A program made the position numbers and the translations under genes. From assembly GCA_002371615.1 (NCBI GenBank), contig DFGA01000012.1:1-64000 (forward strand): a DNA stretch of 64,000 nucleotides, in the 5' to 3' direction. Under the pieces are notes generated by a model that saw nothing but the letters and a program-made list of their open reading frames with translations, was not told the DNA's origin and searched no databases. The stretch comes from Lachnospiraceae bacterium UBA3762. Its GTDB lineage: Bacteria; Bacillota; Clostridia; Lachnospirales; Lachnospiraceae. How positions within the stretch are numbered: position 1 is the stretch's first letter; every line of letters starts with the position of its first letter. Below are positions 1-7,388 of this stretch, piece after piece.

Positions 1-4
1 TCAA

Positions 5-388
5 TTACTTAAGAGTAACCTTTGCGCCTTCAGCTTCAAGCTTAGCCTTGATATCGTCAGCCTCTTCCTTGGAAGCGCCCTCTTTAAGTACCTTGGGAGC
101 AGAATCAACGAGATCCTTTGCTTCCTTGAGGCCAAGACCTGTTGCTTCACGAACAACTTTGATAACCTTAACCTTGTTAGGACCTACTTCTGTAAGTTCA
201 ACATCAAACTCGCTCTTCTCTTCGCCTGCTGCACCGCCTTCAGCTGCGCCGCCTGCTGCTGCTACAACAACACCTGCTGCTGCAGATACACCGAACTCTT
301 CTTCACAAGCCTTAACGAGATCGTTAAGTTCCAAAACAGTTAACTCTTTGATAGCATCGATAAATTCTGCTGTTGACATTTTTGCCAT
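5..388 (-). CDS. rplL: 50S ribosomal protein L7/L12
   Basis: L7/L12 forms the flexible stalk of the large ribosomal subunit and recruits translation GTPases. The 127 residues show the usual plan: an N-terminal dimerisation part (about 1-35), an Ala/Gly-rich hinge (about 36-55), and a compact C-terminal factor-binding domain (about 60-127) with the typical VKVIKVVRE and GLGLKEAKDLVD segments. The start is the first of two nearby ATGs, because AGGAGG lies 8 nt upstream of it. It follows rplJ by 27 nt in the same transcript. The gene is complete, but its terminator lies outside the window. Confidence 0.98.
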   Translation of the reverse strand: MAKMSTAEFIDAIKELTVLELNDLVKACEEEFGVSAAAGVVVAAAGGAAEGGAAGEEKSEFDVELTEVGPNKVKVIKVVREATGLGLKEAKDLVDSAPKVLKEGASKEEADDIKAKLEAEGAKVTLK

Positions 389-415
389 TTTATTATCCTC
401 CTATTAATAGTGAAA

Positions 416-1012
416 TTACTCTTCTGTAGTTGCAGCTTCCTCAGTAGGAGCTGCTTCCTCTGCCGCGGGAGCTTCCTCTGCGGGAGCTGCCTCTGCTGCA
501 GGAGCTGCTGCCTCAGCCGGTGCTGCTTCTCCACCCTTCTCAGCGATCTGATTAAGAACGCGGGCAAAGTTTGCAACAGGTGACTGCAATGATCCAAGCA
601 GTCTTGAGAGAAGTTCCTCTCTTGACGGGATCTTGGCAACATCTGCGATACCCTTTGCATCATAAAGCACGCCTTCTACAATGCCTGCTTTAAGTTCAAG
701 TGCCGGTGCCTCTTTGGCAAACTTAACGATGATACGTGCGGGTGCAGTAGCATCATCCTTTGATACGGCAATTGCGGAAGGGCCTTCGAGATGAGGAGCT
801 AACTGCTCAAAATCGGTTCCCTTAAACGCAAAGTTCATCATTGTGTTCTTGTAAACCTTATAGGTGACACCTGCCTCACGAAGCTGCTTACGAAGGTTTG
901 TATCCTGTTCAACCGTAAGTCCGCGATAATCAACAAGCACAACTCCCTGCGCGTCCTTGACTACTTCCGAGATCTCGTCAACTATAGGTTTCTTAAGTTC
1001 TACCTTAGCCAT
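416..1012 (-). CDS. rplJ: 50S ribosomal protein L10
   Basis: L10 anchors the L7/L12 stalk to 23S rRNA and, in bacteria, represses its own operon by binding the mRNA leader. Residues 1 to about 165 match the family, with an RNA-binding N-terminal domain and a C-terminal helix for L7/L12 dimers. The 198-residue protein then carries an unusual tail of about 30 residues made almost only of Ala, Glu, Pro and Thr, longer than the family norm of about 165-175. The start has a strong AAGGAGG. The gene is preceded by a long structured leader with an intrinsic terminator (1056-1085) and followed closely by rplL. Confidence 0.97.
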   Translation of the reverse strand: MAKVELKKPIVDEISEVVKDAQGVVLVDYRGLTVEQDTNLRKQLREAGVTYKVYKNTMMNFAFKGTDFEQLAPHLEGPSAIAVSKDDATAPARIIVKFAKEAPALELKAGIVEGVLYDAKGIADVAKIPSREELLSRLLGSLQSPVANFARVLNQIAEKGGEAAPAEAAAPAAEAAPAEEAPAAEEAAPTEEAATTEE

Positions 1013-1055
1013 TTTTACCTCCTTATAGATTTCGATATTGCCGAAAACGAGGTTT

Positions 1056-1085
1056 AAAAAAACCCGCTCCGAAGACGGAACGGGT
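1056..1085 (-). terminator. Intrinsic terminator/attenuator in the rplJL leader
   Basis: Read on the minus strand, ACCCG-T-TCCG pairs with CGGA-G-CGGGT around a TCTT loop, followed by a run of about seven T. It lies 44 nt upstream of the rplJ start and downstream of the leader promoter, so it can only stop rplJL transcription. Its GTCTTCGG segment is the exact complement of CCGAAGAC in the leader's L10-binding arm (1265-1272). That suggests alternative pairing, an inference. Confidence 0.75.
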
Positions 1086-1124
1086 ATAATATCAAAGCAA
1101 AAAAACTATGATAAATCTCATTCT

Positions 1125-1272
1125 CCTCGGCTGGCGAATGATAAACTCATTACTTACACGGAAGGACGCTCGCTCATTAAAGGTCGCCTATCGGCGACGG
1201 GGCTCGCGGCGCAGTAAGGAATCTTCCCACCTTCGGCGGGTCCCTCCTTACAGCCGTACCAACTGTCTTCGG
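1125..1272 (-). promoter_or_regulatory. L10 (rplJL) leader RNA, with a repeat inserted
   Basis: The 5' arm CCGAAGACAGTTGG (1259-1272) and 3' arm CCAGCCGAGG (1125-1134) match what I remember of the firmicute L10 leader, where L10(L12)4 binds and represses rplJL. GTTGG pairs with CCAGC. From memory the arms are normally separated by a few tens of nucleotides. Here 124 nt intervene, and 85 of them (1167-1251) are a copy of the two-hairpin repeat seen elsewhere in the window. A terminator follows at 1056-1085. The leader call rests on recalled consensus and context, not a covariance search. Confidence 0.7.
1167..1251 (-). repeat. Two-hairpin element, copy A (inside L10 leader)
   Basis: Hairpin 1 (1214-1251): outer stem GTAAGG/CCTTAC, internal loop AGGGA opposite AAGAT, inner stem CCCGCC/GGTGGG with a GAA loop. 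Hairpin 2 (1167-1208): CGC-GA-GC pairs with GC-GA-GCG, giving a tandem GA internal loop around a TCGCC/GGCGA hairpin. The sequence after hairpin 2's inner stem (CTTTAATGAGCGAGCG) matches copy B (CTTAAATGGCCGAGCG). Unlike copies B-D it does not overlap a stop codon. Confidence 0.75.
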
Positions 1273-1296
1273 CCGGCCGCTTACGCGACCTTGTCT

Positions 1297-1325
1297 AACT
1301 TATCACACAAGAATGAGGTTGTCAA
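1297..1325 (-). promoter_or_regulatory. Sigma-A-type promoter for the rplJL leader
   Basis: TTGACA (1320-1325), a 17-nt spacer and TAAGTT (1297-1302) on the minus strand. The -35 is perfect, the -10 weak. It lies just after the stop of the CapA gene, so rplJL has its own start with a leader of about 280 nt. Confidence 0.6.
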
Positions 1326-1348
1326 ATGATTTTTCGTAATTTGTGTTG

Positions 1349-2809
1349 TCAATTCGTATCAACCGCCCAGTCCGGAAGCTGTTCCTCCTGCTGGACATTG
1401 TTTGCGGGCTGCTGATCACCTTGGGATTCAATTTGCCCGGTCTCCCCTGTATTTTGCTGAACCGGTGGCACATCGCCTGTCCCCTCGCCGGCATTTTCGG
1501 AAGGCACGGGCGCTTTTCGATACGGAGATGTGTTCTGACCATTCTGGGTGTTATGGTCGGTTTCCGACCTGGTCACAATTCCGTTATCATCTATTTCGGC
1601 GTAATTGGATATGCCGCGCATATACTCGATTATCCTGCCCTTTTCAGTGGGGGTGGCCGTCTCGACACAGGAACCTCTCTGAATGCACGGAATAAACTCC
1701 ACATTTTTGATCGCACAGTTTTCATCAAGAGTTGCCCGAACAATGCAGGTGTCCTGGGTCTTGGAATTAAACCAGAAATTCCCGAGGCTGTAGAATACCG
1801 GGACATTATCTATGTAATCAATTCCCTGCAGGACATGGGGGTGGGCGCCGATTATAAGATCCGCCCCCGCATCAACGTATGCCTTTGCAAGATCACGCTG
1901 GCTCTGTTCCACAAGGTCTGTACTCTCTGTTCCCCAGTGCACAAACATTACCGTAAAATCACTGTTTGCGGCTGCTTCTTCTATAGCCTTCACTGCCTTG
2001 GCAGGATCAAGTGTGCGAAGCACCCCGGGGGAATCGGCGGTAGCTTCTTTCGTATCGGGATTGCCGTACCTCTCTATCTGGGTTGCTGCAACAAACGAAA
2101 TCACATGCCCGTTTACGTGAAAATAAGCCGGCCTCATAGCTTCGTCAATATTCTTGCCGGCACCTACAAAAGGAAGCTCGGCATCATTTAATATATCTAT
2201 TGTATCAATAAGGGCATCGGGACCGTAGTCATACGCATGGTTGTTTGCTATACCGACAATGTCGACACCCATATCCTTCATTATGTGTACATCCTTCGGA
2301 TCGGCTCTGAAAGTGTATGTTTTGTCCGGAGTCGGAGTTCCCCGGTCACTGTACGGGAACTCATTGTTAGCCATCATGATATCCATAGACTGCATCGTGC
2401 CCAGAACTCCCTCATCCATGCTGTTATGAATATCGCTTCCTTTTTCCCGGTATACCCTTATCGTTGCGTATCCTGCCGCAAATCCAACATCTCCTACGAA
2501 CCCAAGCGTAACCTCATTCGCGGATGCCGGTTTAACAGAGTATACCTTTCCCACCGGGTCATATATTTCTTCGTACTCAGGCTCCTTCGGTGCTATATCG
2601 GCTTCCGTGATAAGAGACGCTCCGTCATCGGTAATTGATATTACCGGCTCCGGGGTCACAACAGGCGTCACTTCTTCGGTTTGTGAAGTCTCATCGTCAC
2701 CTGAAGGCAGAACAAAAGTGATGTTGCATCCGCTAAGGCAGAATGACGACACCATTGCTATGATCAGCATTACTCCTATGATTTTTTGCTTAACGAGTTT
2801 TGTATACAC
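1349..2809 (-). CDS. CapA-family lipoprotein (PGA_cap metallophosphatase-like)
   Basis: The 486-residue protein has a lipoprotein signal with a lipobox-like LSGC (Cys28), so it is probably tethered outside the membrane. Residues from about 98 to 360 carry PGA_cap features: GFVGDVGFA near the start, NNEFPYS, GIANNHAYDYG, VMFVHWG, and IIGAHPHVLQG followed by YSLGNFWF. Family members include CapA/PgsA of poly-gamma-glutamate capsule synthesis, but many relatives are of unknown role and no capBC genes are nearby. The last 85 or so residues are low-complexity Gln/Asn/Pro. The start is a GTG with TTGGAG 6 nt upstream. It sits between rplA and rplJ, an unusual place; a terminator separates it from rplA and a new promoter follows it. 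Confidence 0.85.
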   Translation of the reverse strand: MYTKLVKQKIIGVMLIIAMVSSFCLSGCNITFVLPSGDDETSQTEEVTPVVTPEPVISITDDGASLITEADIAPKEPEYEEIYDPVGKVYSVKPASANEVTLGFVGDVGFAAGYATIRVYREKGSDIHNSMDEGVLGTMQSMDIMMANNEFPYSDRGTPTPDKTYTFRADPKDVHIMKDMGVDIVGIANNHAYDYGPDALIDTIDILNDAELPFVGAGKNIDEAMRPAYFHVNGHVISFVAATQIERYGNPDTKEATADSPGVLRTLDPAKAVKAIEEAAANSDFTVMFVHWGTESTDLVEQSQRDLAKAYVDAGADLIIGAHPHVLQGIDYIDNVPVFYSLGNFWFNSKTQDTCIVRATLDENCAIKNVEFIPCIQRGSCVETATPTEKGRIIEYMRGISNYAEIDDNGIVTRSETDHNTQNGQNTSPYRKAPVPSENAGEGTGDVPPVQQNTGETGQIESQGDQQPANNVQQEEQLPDWAVDTN

Positions 2810-2880
2810 TTATCGCTCCAAACACATCTGTCATATCCCGGCAGAAGCAGTATACATACCTTGTACGACTTCTTAACATA

Positions 2881-2908
2881 AAAATACCCGGCAGTTACCT
2901 GCCGGGTA
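2881..2908 (-). terminator. Intrinsic terminator after rplKA
   Basis: A perfect 10-bp stem TACCCGGCAG/CTGCCGGGTA with a 4-nt loop, followed on the minus strand by five T. It lies 15 nt past the rplA stop and separates rplA from the CapA gene. Confidence 0.9.
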
Positions 2909-2922
2909 CATAATACCATAAA

Positions 2923-3612
2923 TCAATACTTTGCAGTAGATACTTTTACACCGGGTCCCATCGTTGTTGACAGGCTGATGCTTCTTAAATACTGACCTTT
3001 GAGTGCTGAAGGCTTAGCCTTAACGATAGCCTCCATAAGAGCATTGAAGTTCTCCGTAAGCTTCTCCTCCGAAAAACTTGCCTTTCCTACAGGGCAGTGA
3101 ATGATGTTTGTCTTGTCAAGTCTGTACTCGATCTTACCTGCCTTGATGTCGGCGATAGCCTTGGCAACATCCATTGTAACAGTACCTGCCTTCGGGTTGG
3201 GCATAAGTCCTTTGGGACCGAGCACCTTACCGAGACGACCTACAACACCCATCATATCAGGAGTAGCAACAACTACGTCAAAATCAAGCCATCCTTCGTT
3301 CTGGATCTTCGGAATAAGCTCATCTCCTCCAACGTGATCAGCACCTGCTGCCTCTGCCTCAGCGATCTTGTCTCCCTTAGCAAATACAAGCACTCTTACT
3401 GTCTTACCTGTTCCGTTGGGAAGCACAACCGCTCCTCTTATCTGCTGCTCTGCATGTCTTCCGTCACATCCTGTACGGATATGCACTTCAACTGTCTCGT
3501 CAAATTTTGCGGTAGCAGTCTTCTTAACTAATGCAATTGCCTCAGCGGGCTCATAGGAAGCAGCACGATCTACAAGTTTTGCTGCTTCAACATATTTCTT
3601 TCCGTGTTTCAT
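2923..3612 (-). CDS. rplA: 50S ribosomal protein L1
   Basis: L1 forms the mobile stalk near the ribosomal E site and, in many bacteria, represses the rplKA operon. The 229 residues match the family length and contain its signature stretch GLMPNPKAGTVT at about 137-148, plus the C-terminal motif TTMGPGVKV. The gene starts 11 nt after rplK and ends at a strong terminator. Confidence 0.98.
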   Translation of the reverse strand: MKHGKKYVEAAKLVDRAASYEPAEAIALVKKTATAKFDETVEVHIRTGCDGRHAEQQIRGAVVLPNGTGKTVRVLVFAKGDKIAEAEAAGADHVGGDELIPKIQNEGWLDFDVVVATPDMMGVVGRLGKVLGPKGLMPNPKAGTVTMDVAKAIADIKAGKIEYRLDKTNIIHCPVGKASFSEEKLTENFNALMEAIVKAKPSALKGQYLRSISLSTTMGPGVKVSTAKY

Positions 3613-3623
3613 ATAGCCCCCTC

Positions 3624-4049
3624 CTATTCTTCAACCGTAACGCCCATACTTCTGGCGGTACCTGCGATCATACTCATAGCAGCTTCAATGGATGCGGCAT
3701 TAAGATCCGGCATCTTCATCTCTGCTATCTCACGGCACTTCTCTTTTGAAAGTGTTGCAACCTTTGTCTTGTTGGGTACGCCCGAACCTGACTTGATGTT
3801 GCATGCCTTCTTGATAAGAACTGCTGCAGGGGGTGTCTTCGTGATAAACGAAAAGCTTCTGTCTGCATAAACAGTGATTACAACAGGGATAAGAACGTCT
3901 CCCTTATCTGCTGTTCTTGCATTAAACTGCTTTGTGAACTCTACGATGTTCACACCATGCTGACCGAGTGCCGGTCCGACAGGGGGTGCCGGTGTAGCTT
4001 TGCCGGCAGGAATCTGAAGTTTGATGTAACCTTCTACTTTCTTAGCCAT
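3624..4049 (-). CDS. rplK: 50S ribosomal protein L11
   Basis: L11 binds the GTPase-associated region of 23S rRNA and is needed for RelA-type sensing and release-factor function. The 141 residues include the N-terminal Pro-rich loop (ATPAPPVGPALGQHG, about 19-33) and the C-terminal RNA-binding domain with the GTARSMGV ending. The start has AGGAGG upstream. The 86-nt gap after nusG holds a short GGGA/TCCC hairpin of unknown role. Confidence 0.98.
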   Translation of the reverse strand: MAKKVEGYIKLQIPAGKATPAPPVGPALGQHGVNIVEFTKQFNARTADKGDVLIPVVITVYADRSFSFITKTPPAAVLIKKACNIKSGSGVPNKTKVATLSKEKCREIAEMKMPDLNAASIEAAMSMIAGTARSMGVTVEE

Positions 4050-4135
4050 AATAGCCTCCTAAAATATAAATGTGGTAGTGGCGGGAACAATTTCCCTCCC
4101 ACAGTTCATATATAAAGGGTTTCCCCATGAACTCA

Positions 4136-4744
4136 TCAGTAATTTGCTTTGTTTATCTCATCAAAGCTGATCTCTACAGGTGTCTCACGACCAAACAGTT
4201 CAACCATGATGGTTGCGGTCTGCTTACCCATATCCATACGCTGTACAACGCCGACCGTATCTTTCCATACGCCCGCGATAACGTTGACAGTATCGCCTTC
4301 GGTAAAGTTGATGAATACATTTTCCGTCTTGATACCGAGGGGCTTCATCTCACCGTCTGAAAGCGGAACGGGCTTGCTTCCGGGTCCTACGAATCCGGTA
4401 ACACCTCTTGTATTTCTGACAACATACCATGTAACATCGTTCATTACCATATTGATAAGAACGTATCCCGGGAACATTTTCTTGGCGCTTGTCTTGCGAA
4501 CACCGTTCTTGACTTCGGTAACGTCCTGCATAGGAACACGAACCTCAAGTATCTCATCCTCGAGATGTCTGTTCTCGATAGTCTTCTCAATGTTCGCCTT
4601 AACTTTGTTCTCGTATCCGGAATATGTATGAACAACGTACCAATTTGCCTTGGGACCGCTCTCTTTCGCTTCGTCTTCGGCAAATTCTTCTGTCACTTCT
4701 TCCTTTATCTCTTCGGAAAGTTCCATGTTATTTGTGTCCGACAT
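4136..4744 (-). CDS. nusG: Transcription termination/antitermination factor NusG
   Basis: NusG binds RNA polymerase and modulates pausing and termination. After a Glu-rich N-terminal extension of about 32 residues comes the NGN domain (NWYVVHTYSGYENKVK onwards, to about 130), including the MFPGYVLINM segment. A KOW domain follows (about 145-200, FTEGDTVNVIAGVWKDT). The 202-residue length is slightly long because of the acidic extension. It lies 11 nt after secE in the standard secE-nusG-rplK order. Confidence 0.98.
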   Translation of the reverse strand: MSDTNNMELSEEIKEEVTEEFAEDEAKESGPKANWYVVHTYSGYENKVKANIEKTIENRHLEDEILEVRVPMQDVTEVKNGVRKTSAKKMFPGYVLINMVMNDVTWYVVRNTRGVTGFVGPGSKPVPLSDGEMKPLGIKTENVFINFTEGDTVNVIAGVWKDTVGVVQRMDMGKQTATIMVELFGRETPVEISFDEINKANY

Positions 4745-4755
4745 GTTATCCCTCC

Positions 4756-4974
4756 TTACAGACTAACCAGGAAATTGATCCCCGTCTGGAGAAGAAAATC
4801 AATTACCGCAATCAAAAGGCCAAGAACAACAGACACTACAACAACAGCAATCGTCTGCTTTGTAACGTCTTCTCTGGATGTCCAGTTGATCTTATGGAAT
4901 TCTGACTTAAGACCTTTGAACCAGCCTTTACTCTTCTTGGCAACAGTCTCCGCCTGAGTATTTGTCTCTGCCAT
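4756..4974 (-). CDS. secE: Preprotein translocase subunit SecE
   Basis: SecE clamps SecY in the Sec translocon. The short 72-residue form fits Gram-positive SecE: a cytosolic amphipathic part with KGWFKGLKSEFHKINW (about 16-31) and one membrane segment at about 43-67. Its ATG shares a base with the stop of rpmG (TAATG), so the two are translationally coupled. AAGGAG lies within the end of rpmG. Confidence 0.96.
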   Translation of the reverse strand: MAETNTQAETVAKKSKGWFKGLKSEFHKINWTSREDVTKQTIAVVVVSVVLGLLIAVIDFLLQTGINFLVSL

Positions 4975-5123
4975 TACTTCGTCTCCTTATGTAATGTATG
5001 CTTCTTGCAGAATCTGCAGTACTTCTTTGTTTCCATACGATCAGGATGTGTCTTCTTATCCTTTTTGGTATCGTAGTTTCTGTTCTTGCACTCTGTGCAG
5101 GCAAGTGTAATTCTGGTACGCAT
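4974..5123 (-). CDS. rpmG: 50S ribosomal protein L33
   Basis: A 49-residue protein starting MRTRITLACTECKNRNY and ending KKHTLHKETK. It keeps both zinc-binding Cys pairs (CTEC and CRFC), so this is the zinc-containing form of L33. It is the first gene of the rpmG-secE-nusG-rplK-rplA block, reads from ATG with GAGAGGTG upstream, and overlaps secE by one base. It is too short for most gene callers' default lists but its identity is clear. Confidence 0.95.
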   Translation of the reverse strand: MRTRITLACTECKNRNYDTKKDKKTHPDRMETKKYCRFCKKHTLHKETK

Positions 5124-5570
5124 ATTTTCACCTCTCTACTTGTTTACAAAAGCGAGTCATTTACAGCACAAAAAAAAGACCTAATTTCGTCTCGCCGGAT
5201 AAATATAACACAGCAAAGCACCGCCGTCAATCGGTTTTTTGCAATGTTTTTAGCATTTTTTTAAAATTTTTCCGGCTGCTGATTATGATCGCAGATAATG
5301 ATGTTTGATATGAAATGTAACACAACATCTTGGTGTATCCTTGAATTTGTTGTAAAATTGCCCAATTTTATTAAATAATTATTGTTATTTTTTCGGCGGT
5401 TTTTTGGCATTTTTTCGCGTAAAATCGCTTGATTTCATATGATTTCAGTAGTAGTATATAGACATAAAAGTAGCATTTTATGCCCAGACGTCTGTTTGAT
5501 TCCTTACAAACAGAACTCGGAACTGATTCCGTGGAAGTCTTACCATTCAAGGAGGAAAGGAGGGGCAACA
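5124..5570. other. Divergent intergenic region, AT-rich
   Basis: This 447-bp gap separates divergent rpmG and the FliD-like gene. It holds the rpmG promoter (5202-5230). A weaker plus-strand candidate is TTGATT (5429-5434), a 17-nt spacer and TAGTAT (5452-5457). The part between them is T-rich with several poly-T runs. I see no tRNA, no RNA gene and no convincing small gene; an in-frame upstream extension of the FliD-like ORF lacks family sequence. Confidence 0.6.
5202..5230 (-). promoter_or_regulatory. Sigma-A-type promoter for rpmG-secE-nusG-rplKA
   Basis: TTGACG (5225-5230), a 17-nt spacer and TATATT (5202-5207) on the minus strand. The predicted start is near 5195, about 70 nt upstream of the rpmG ATG. 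It is the best promoter match in the 5124-5570 gap. Confidence 0.75.
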
Positions 5571-6878
5571 ATGGCAGATAATACAGCTATTTCTACAGTA
5601 TATAATCATTTCCTGACTACGTACGCGCCAAAGGGTAGCAACACCAAGTATGATACCCATAAGAAGAGCGAGCTTCGTGGTCTTTATAATTCCATTGTCA
5701 AAATGAATAAAGAAGCGCCCCTGTTCCTGCTTGACACTTCTCCGGCAACTCAGGAATTTGCTGTCGGGCTCAAAGAAAATGCGCGTTCTCTCAAGAATGT
5801 TATCTCATCCCTTTCAATGGATGATTCCGATAATATGCTTGATCAGAAAGCTGTTGCATCCAGTGATGAGAGCATAGTTGATGCATCATTTATCGGTGGC
5901 GCCGATGTTGACCCCGAATCGATCCCTTCGCTTGATATATCCGTTCATCAGCTTGCGGGAGAACAGGAGAACAGAGGTAAGTTCCTTGATCCCGACACTA
6001 TGGGACTTGAACCCGGAACATATTCTTTTGATATCCATTCAAGAGACATGGATTACGAATTCCAGTTCAACATAAGTGAAGGCGATACAAACAAGCTTGT
6101 TGAAGAAAAGCTTGCCAGACTTATCACTCGATCAAATATCGGTGTAAATGCAAGTGTTCTTACAGATGAGGAAGGAAGGGTTGCTCTTTCCATCAAATCC
6201 GATGAAACAGGTGTCAGGGGTAAGGGTAATACCAATTTTGATATTTCCGATAACAACACCCACAAGACAGCCGGTACGGTCGAGTACTTCGGAATCGGTG
6301 ATGTTACGACTTATCCCCAGAATTCGCAGTTTACATTAAACGGCGAAGAGAGAACCACATTCTCCAATCATTTCTCCATCGAGAGAATGTATGATATCAA
6401 TCTGAAGGGGATCAGCGAAGAAGGTTCTTCGGTTAACGTAGGACTCAAGACAGATGTAGAATCCGTTACCGAGAACATCAATAACCTTGTAAACGGATAT
6501 AACAATTTCATTAATAACATTAACTCCTATTCGGAGTCACAGCCTTATTCGAAGAAGCTCATCGGGGAAATGAACAAAGTGGCGAGGCTGTATTCTTCGG
6601 AGCTCGAATCGATAGGATTAAGTTTTCTCGGTGACGGAACAATTTCGGTAGATAATAATCTTCTTACCCAGACTGCACGTGAAGATGATGCTATGGAACA
6701 GTTTCTTCCTATTAAGAAGTTTACCGAAAACGTGCTGTCCCGTGCCAACAAAGTGGCACTTGATCCGATGGAATACACACAGAAGACCGTTGTAGCCTAC
6801 AAGAATCCGGGACACGGATATGCAACACCGTATGTAACGAGCAACTACAGCGGAATGATGTTCTCAAGTTATTGTTAA
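5571..6878 (+). CDS. FliD-like (flagellar cap/filament-associated) protein
   Basis: The 435-residue protein resembles the C-terminal half of flagellar hook-associated protein 2. It has a FTLNGEERTTFSNHFS stretch followed by a LKGISEEGSSVNVGLKTD strand and VTENINNLVNGYNNFINNIN, all typical of FliD_C, then a GDGTISVD element. The N-terminal 70 residues (STVYNHFLTTYAPKG) are not like a standard FliD N-terminus. The ATG is chosen because AAGGAGG and AGGAGG runs lie just upstream; the longer reading frame begins in promoter-like DNA. No other flagellar gene is in the window, so it may be an orphan or a diverged relative. Function is inferred only. Confidence 0.6.
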   Translation: MADNTAISTVYNHFLTTYAPKGSNTKYDTHKKSELRGLYNSIVKMNKEAPLFLLDTSPATQEFAVGLKENARSLKNVISSLSMDDSDNMLDQKAVASSDESIVDASFIGGADVDPESIPSLDISVHQLAGEQENRGKFLDPDTMGLEPGTYSFDIHSRDMDYEFQFNISEGDTNKLVEEKLARLITRSNIGVNASVLTDEEGRVALSIKSDETGVRGKGNTNFDISDNNTHKTAGTVEYFGIGDVTTYPQNSQFTLNGEERTTFSNHFSIERMYDINLKGISEEGSSVNVGLKTDVESVTENINNLVNGYNNFINNINSYSESQPYSKKLIGEMNKVARLYSSELESIGLSFLGDGTISVDNNLLTQTAREDDAMEQFLPIKKFTENVLSRANKVALDPMEYTQKTVVAYKNPGHGYATPYVTSNYSGMMFSSYC

Positions 6879-6880
6879 AA

Positions 6881-6909
6881 AAAGTCCTGCGGAAATCCGC
6901 AGGACTTTT
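6881..6909. terminator. Bidirectional intrinsic terminator
   Basis: A perfect 12-bp stem AAAGTCCTGCGG/CCGCAGGACTTT with an AAAT loop. T runs follow on both strands, so it serves the FliD-like gene (plus) and the convergent 120-residue gene (minus). Confidence 0.9.
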
Positions 6910-6914
6910 ACTCT

Positions 6915-7277
6915 CTATGCAATCTGTGATGCTGCTTCCTTGAACACCTTAAGAAATGGTACTATATTGGTTGCAAGTTCATCCGCAATAGCCGGATAAT
7001 CCTTCTTGGAAAATCCATCACTCAGTTTTCCGACTGTTATCTCAAGCTGGTCATCATTAATAAGAGGTTCCGGATCATTTACGATGTCTCTCGTAACATT
7101 GTACGTCTCTATCATAAAATTAAAACCATCGATAATCTGGAGAAGATAATCAACCGTATCCTCTTTCATATCCCCTTTAATCTCGGAAATAACTTCTTCC
7201 ATCGCCGGAATAAGCTTTCCAAGATATTCTTCCGCTGTCTTCAGCGCTTCAAGTTTCTGTTCTCTGATCGTATCCAT
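6915..7277 (-). CDS. Conserved hypothetical helical protein
   Basis: 120 residues, predicted mostly helical and acidic, with no signal peptide or membrane segment and no Cys. I do not recognise a named domain. It converges on the FliD-like gene and shares its terminator, which might mean a shared role, but nothing in the sequence shows it. The start has GGGGGT about 7 nt upstream. Coding bias looks like its neighbours. Confidence 0.65.
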   Translation of the reverse strand: MDTIREQKLEALKTAEEYLGKLIPAMEEVISEIKGDMKEDTVDYLLQIIDGFNFMIETYNVTRDIVNDPEPLINDDQLEITVGKLSDGFSKKDYPAIADELATNIVPFLKVFKEAASQIA

Positions 7278-7388
7278 TAGTGTACCCCCATGCTTCCATG
7301 CAAAAACGATAAGAAGTTACTGTATCGGTAAACATCCTTGTTTACATAAACTACCACACAGTATTATATCACATCAAATTAATAAATG

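Noticed and set aside
1343..2191. Long plus-strand frame opposite the CapA gene
   Set aside because: Antisense shadow: the minus strand holds a clear lipoprotein and PGA_cap motifs.
4928..5131. 67-residue frame overlapping rpmG
   Set aside because: Out of frame with L33, which keeps both Cys pairs and a ribosome site.
5439..5570. Upstream 44-residue extension of the FliD-like protein
   Set aside because: It is translated from promoter-like AT-rich DNA and ends in AGGAGG-type sequence that serves as the ribosome site for the inner ATG.
5124..5570. tRNA gene between rpmG and flanking genes, as in some Clostridia
   Set aside because: No cloverleaf or CCA-adjacent acceptor stem could be found on either strand.
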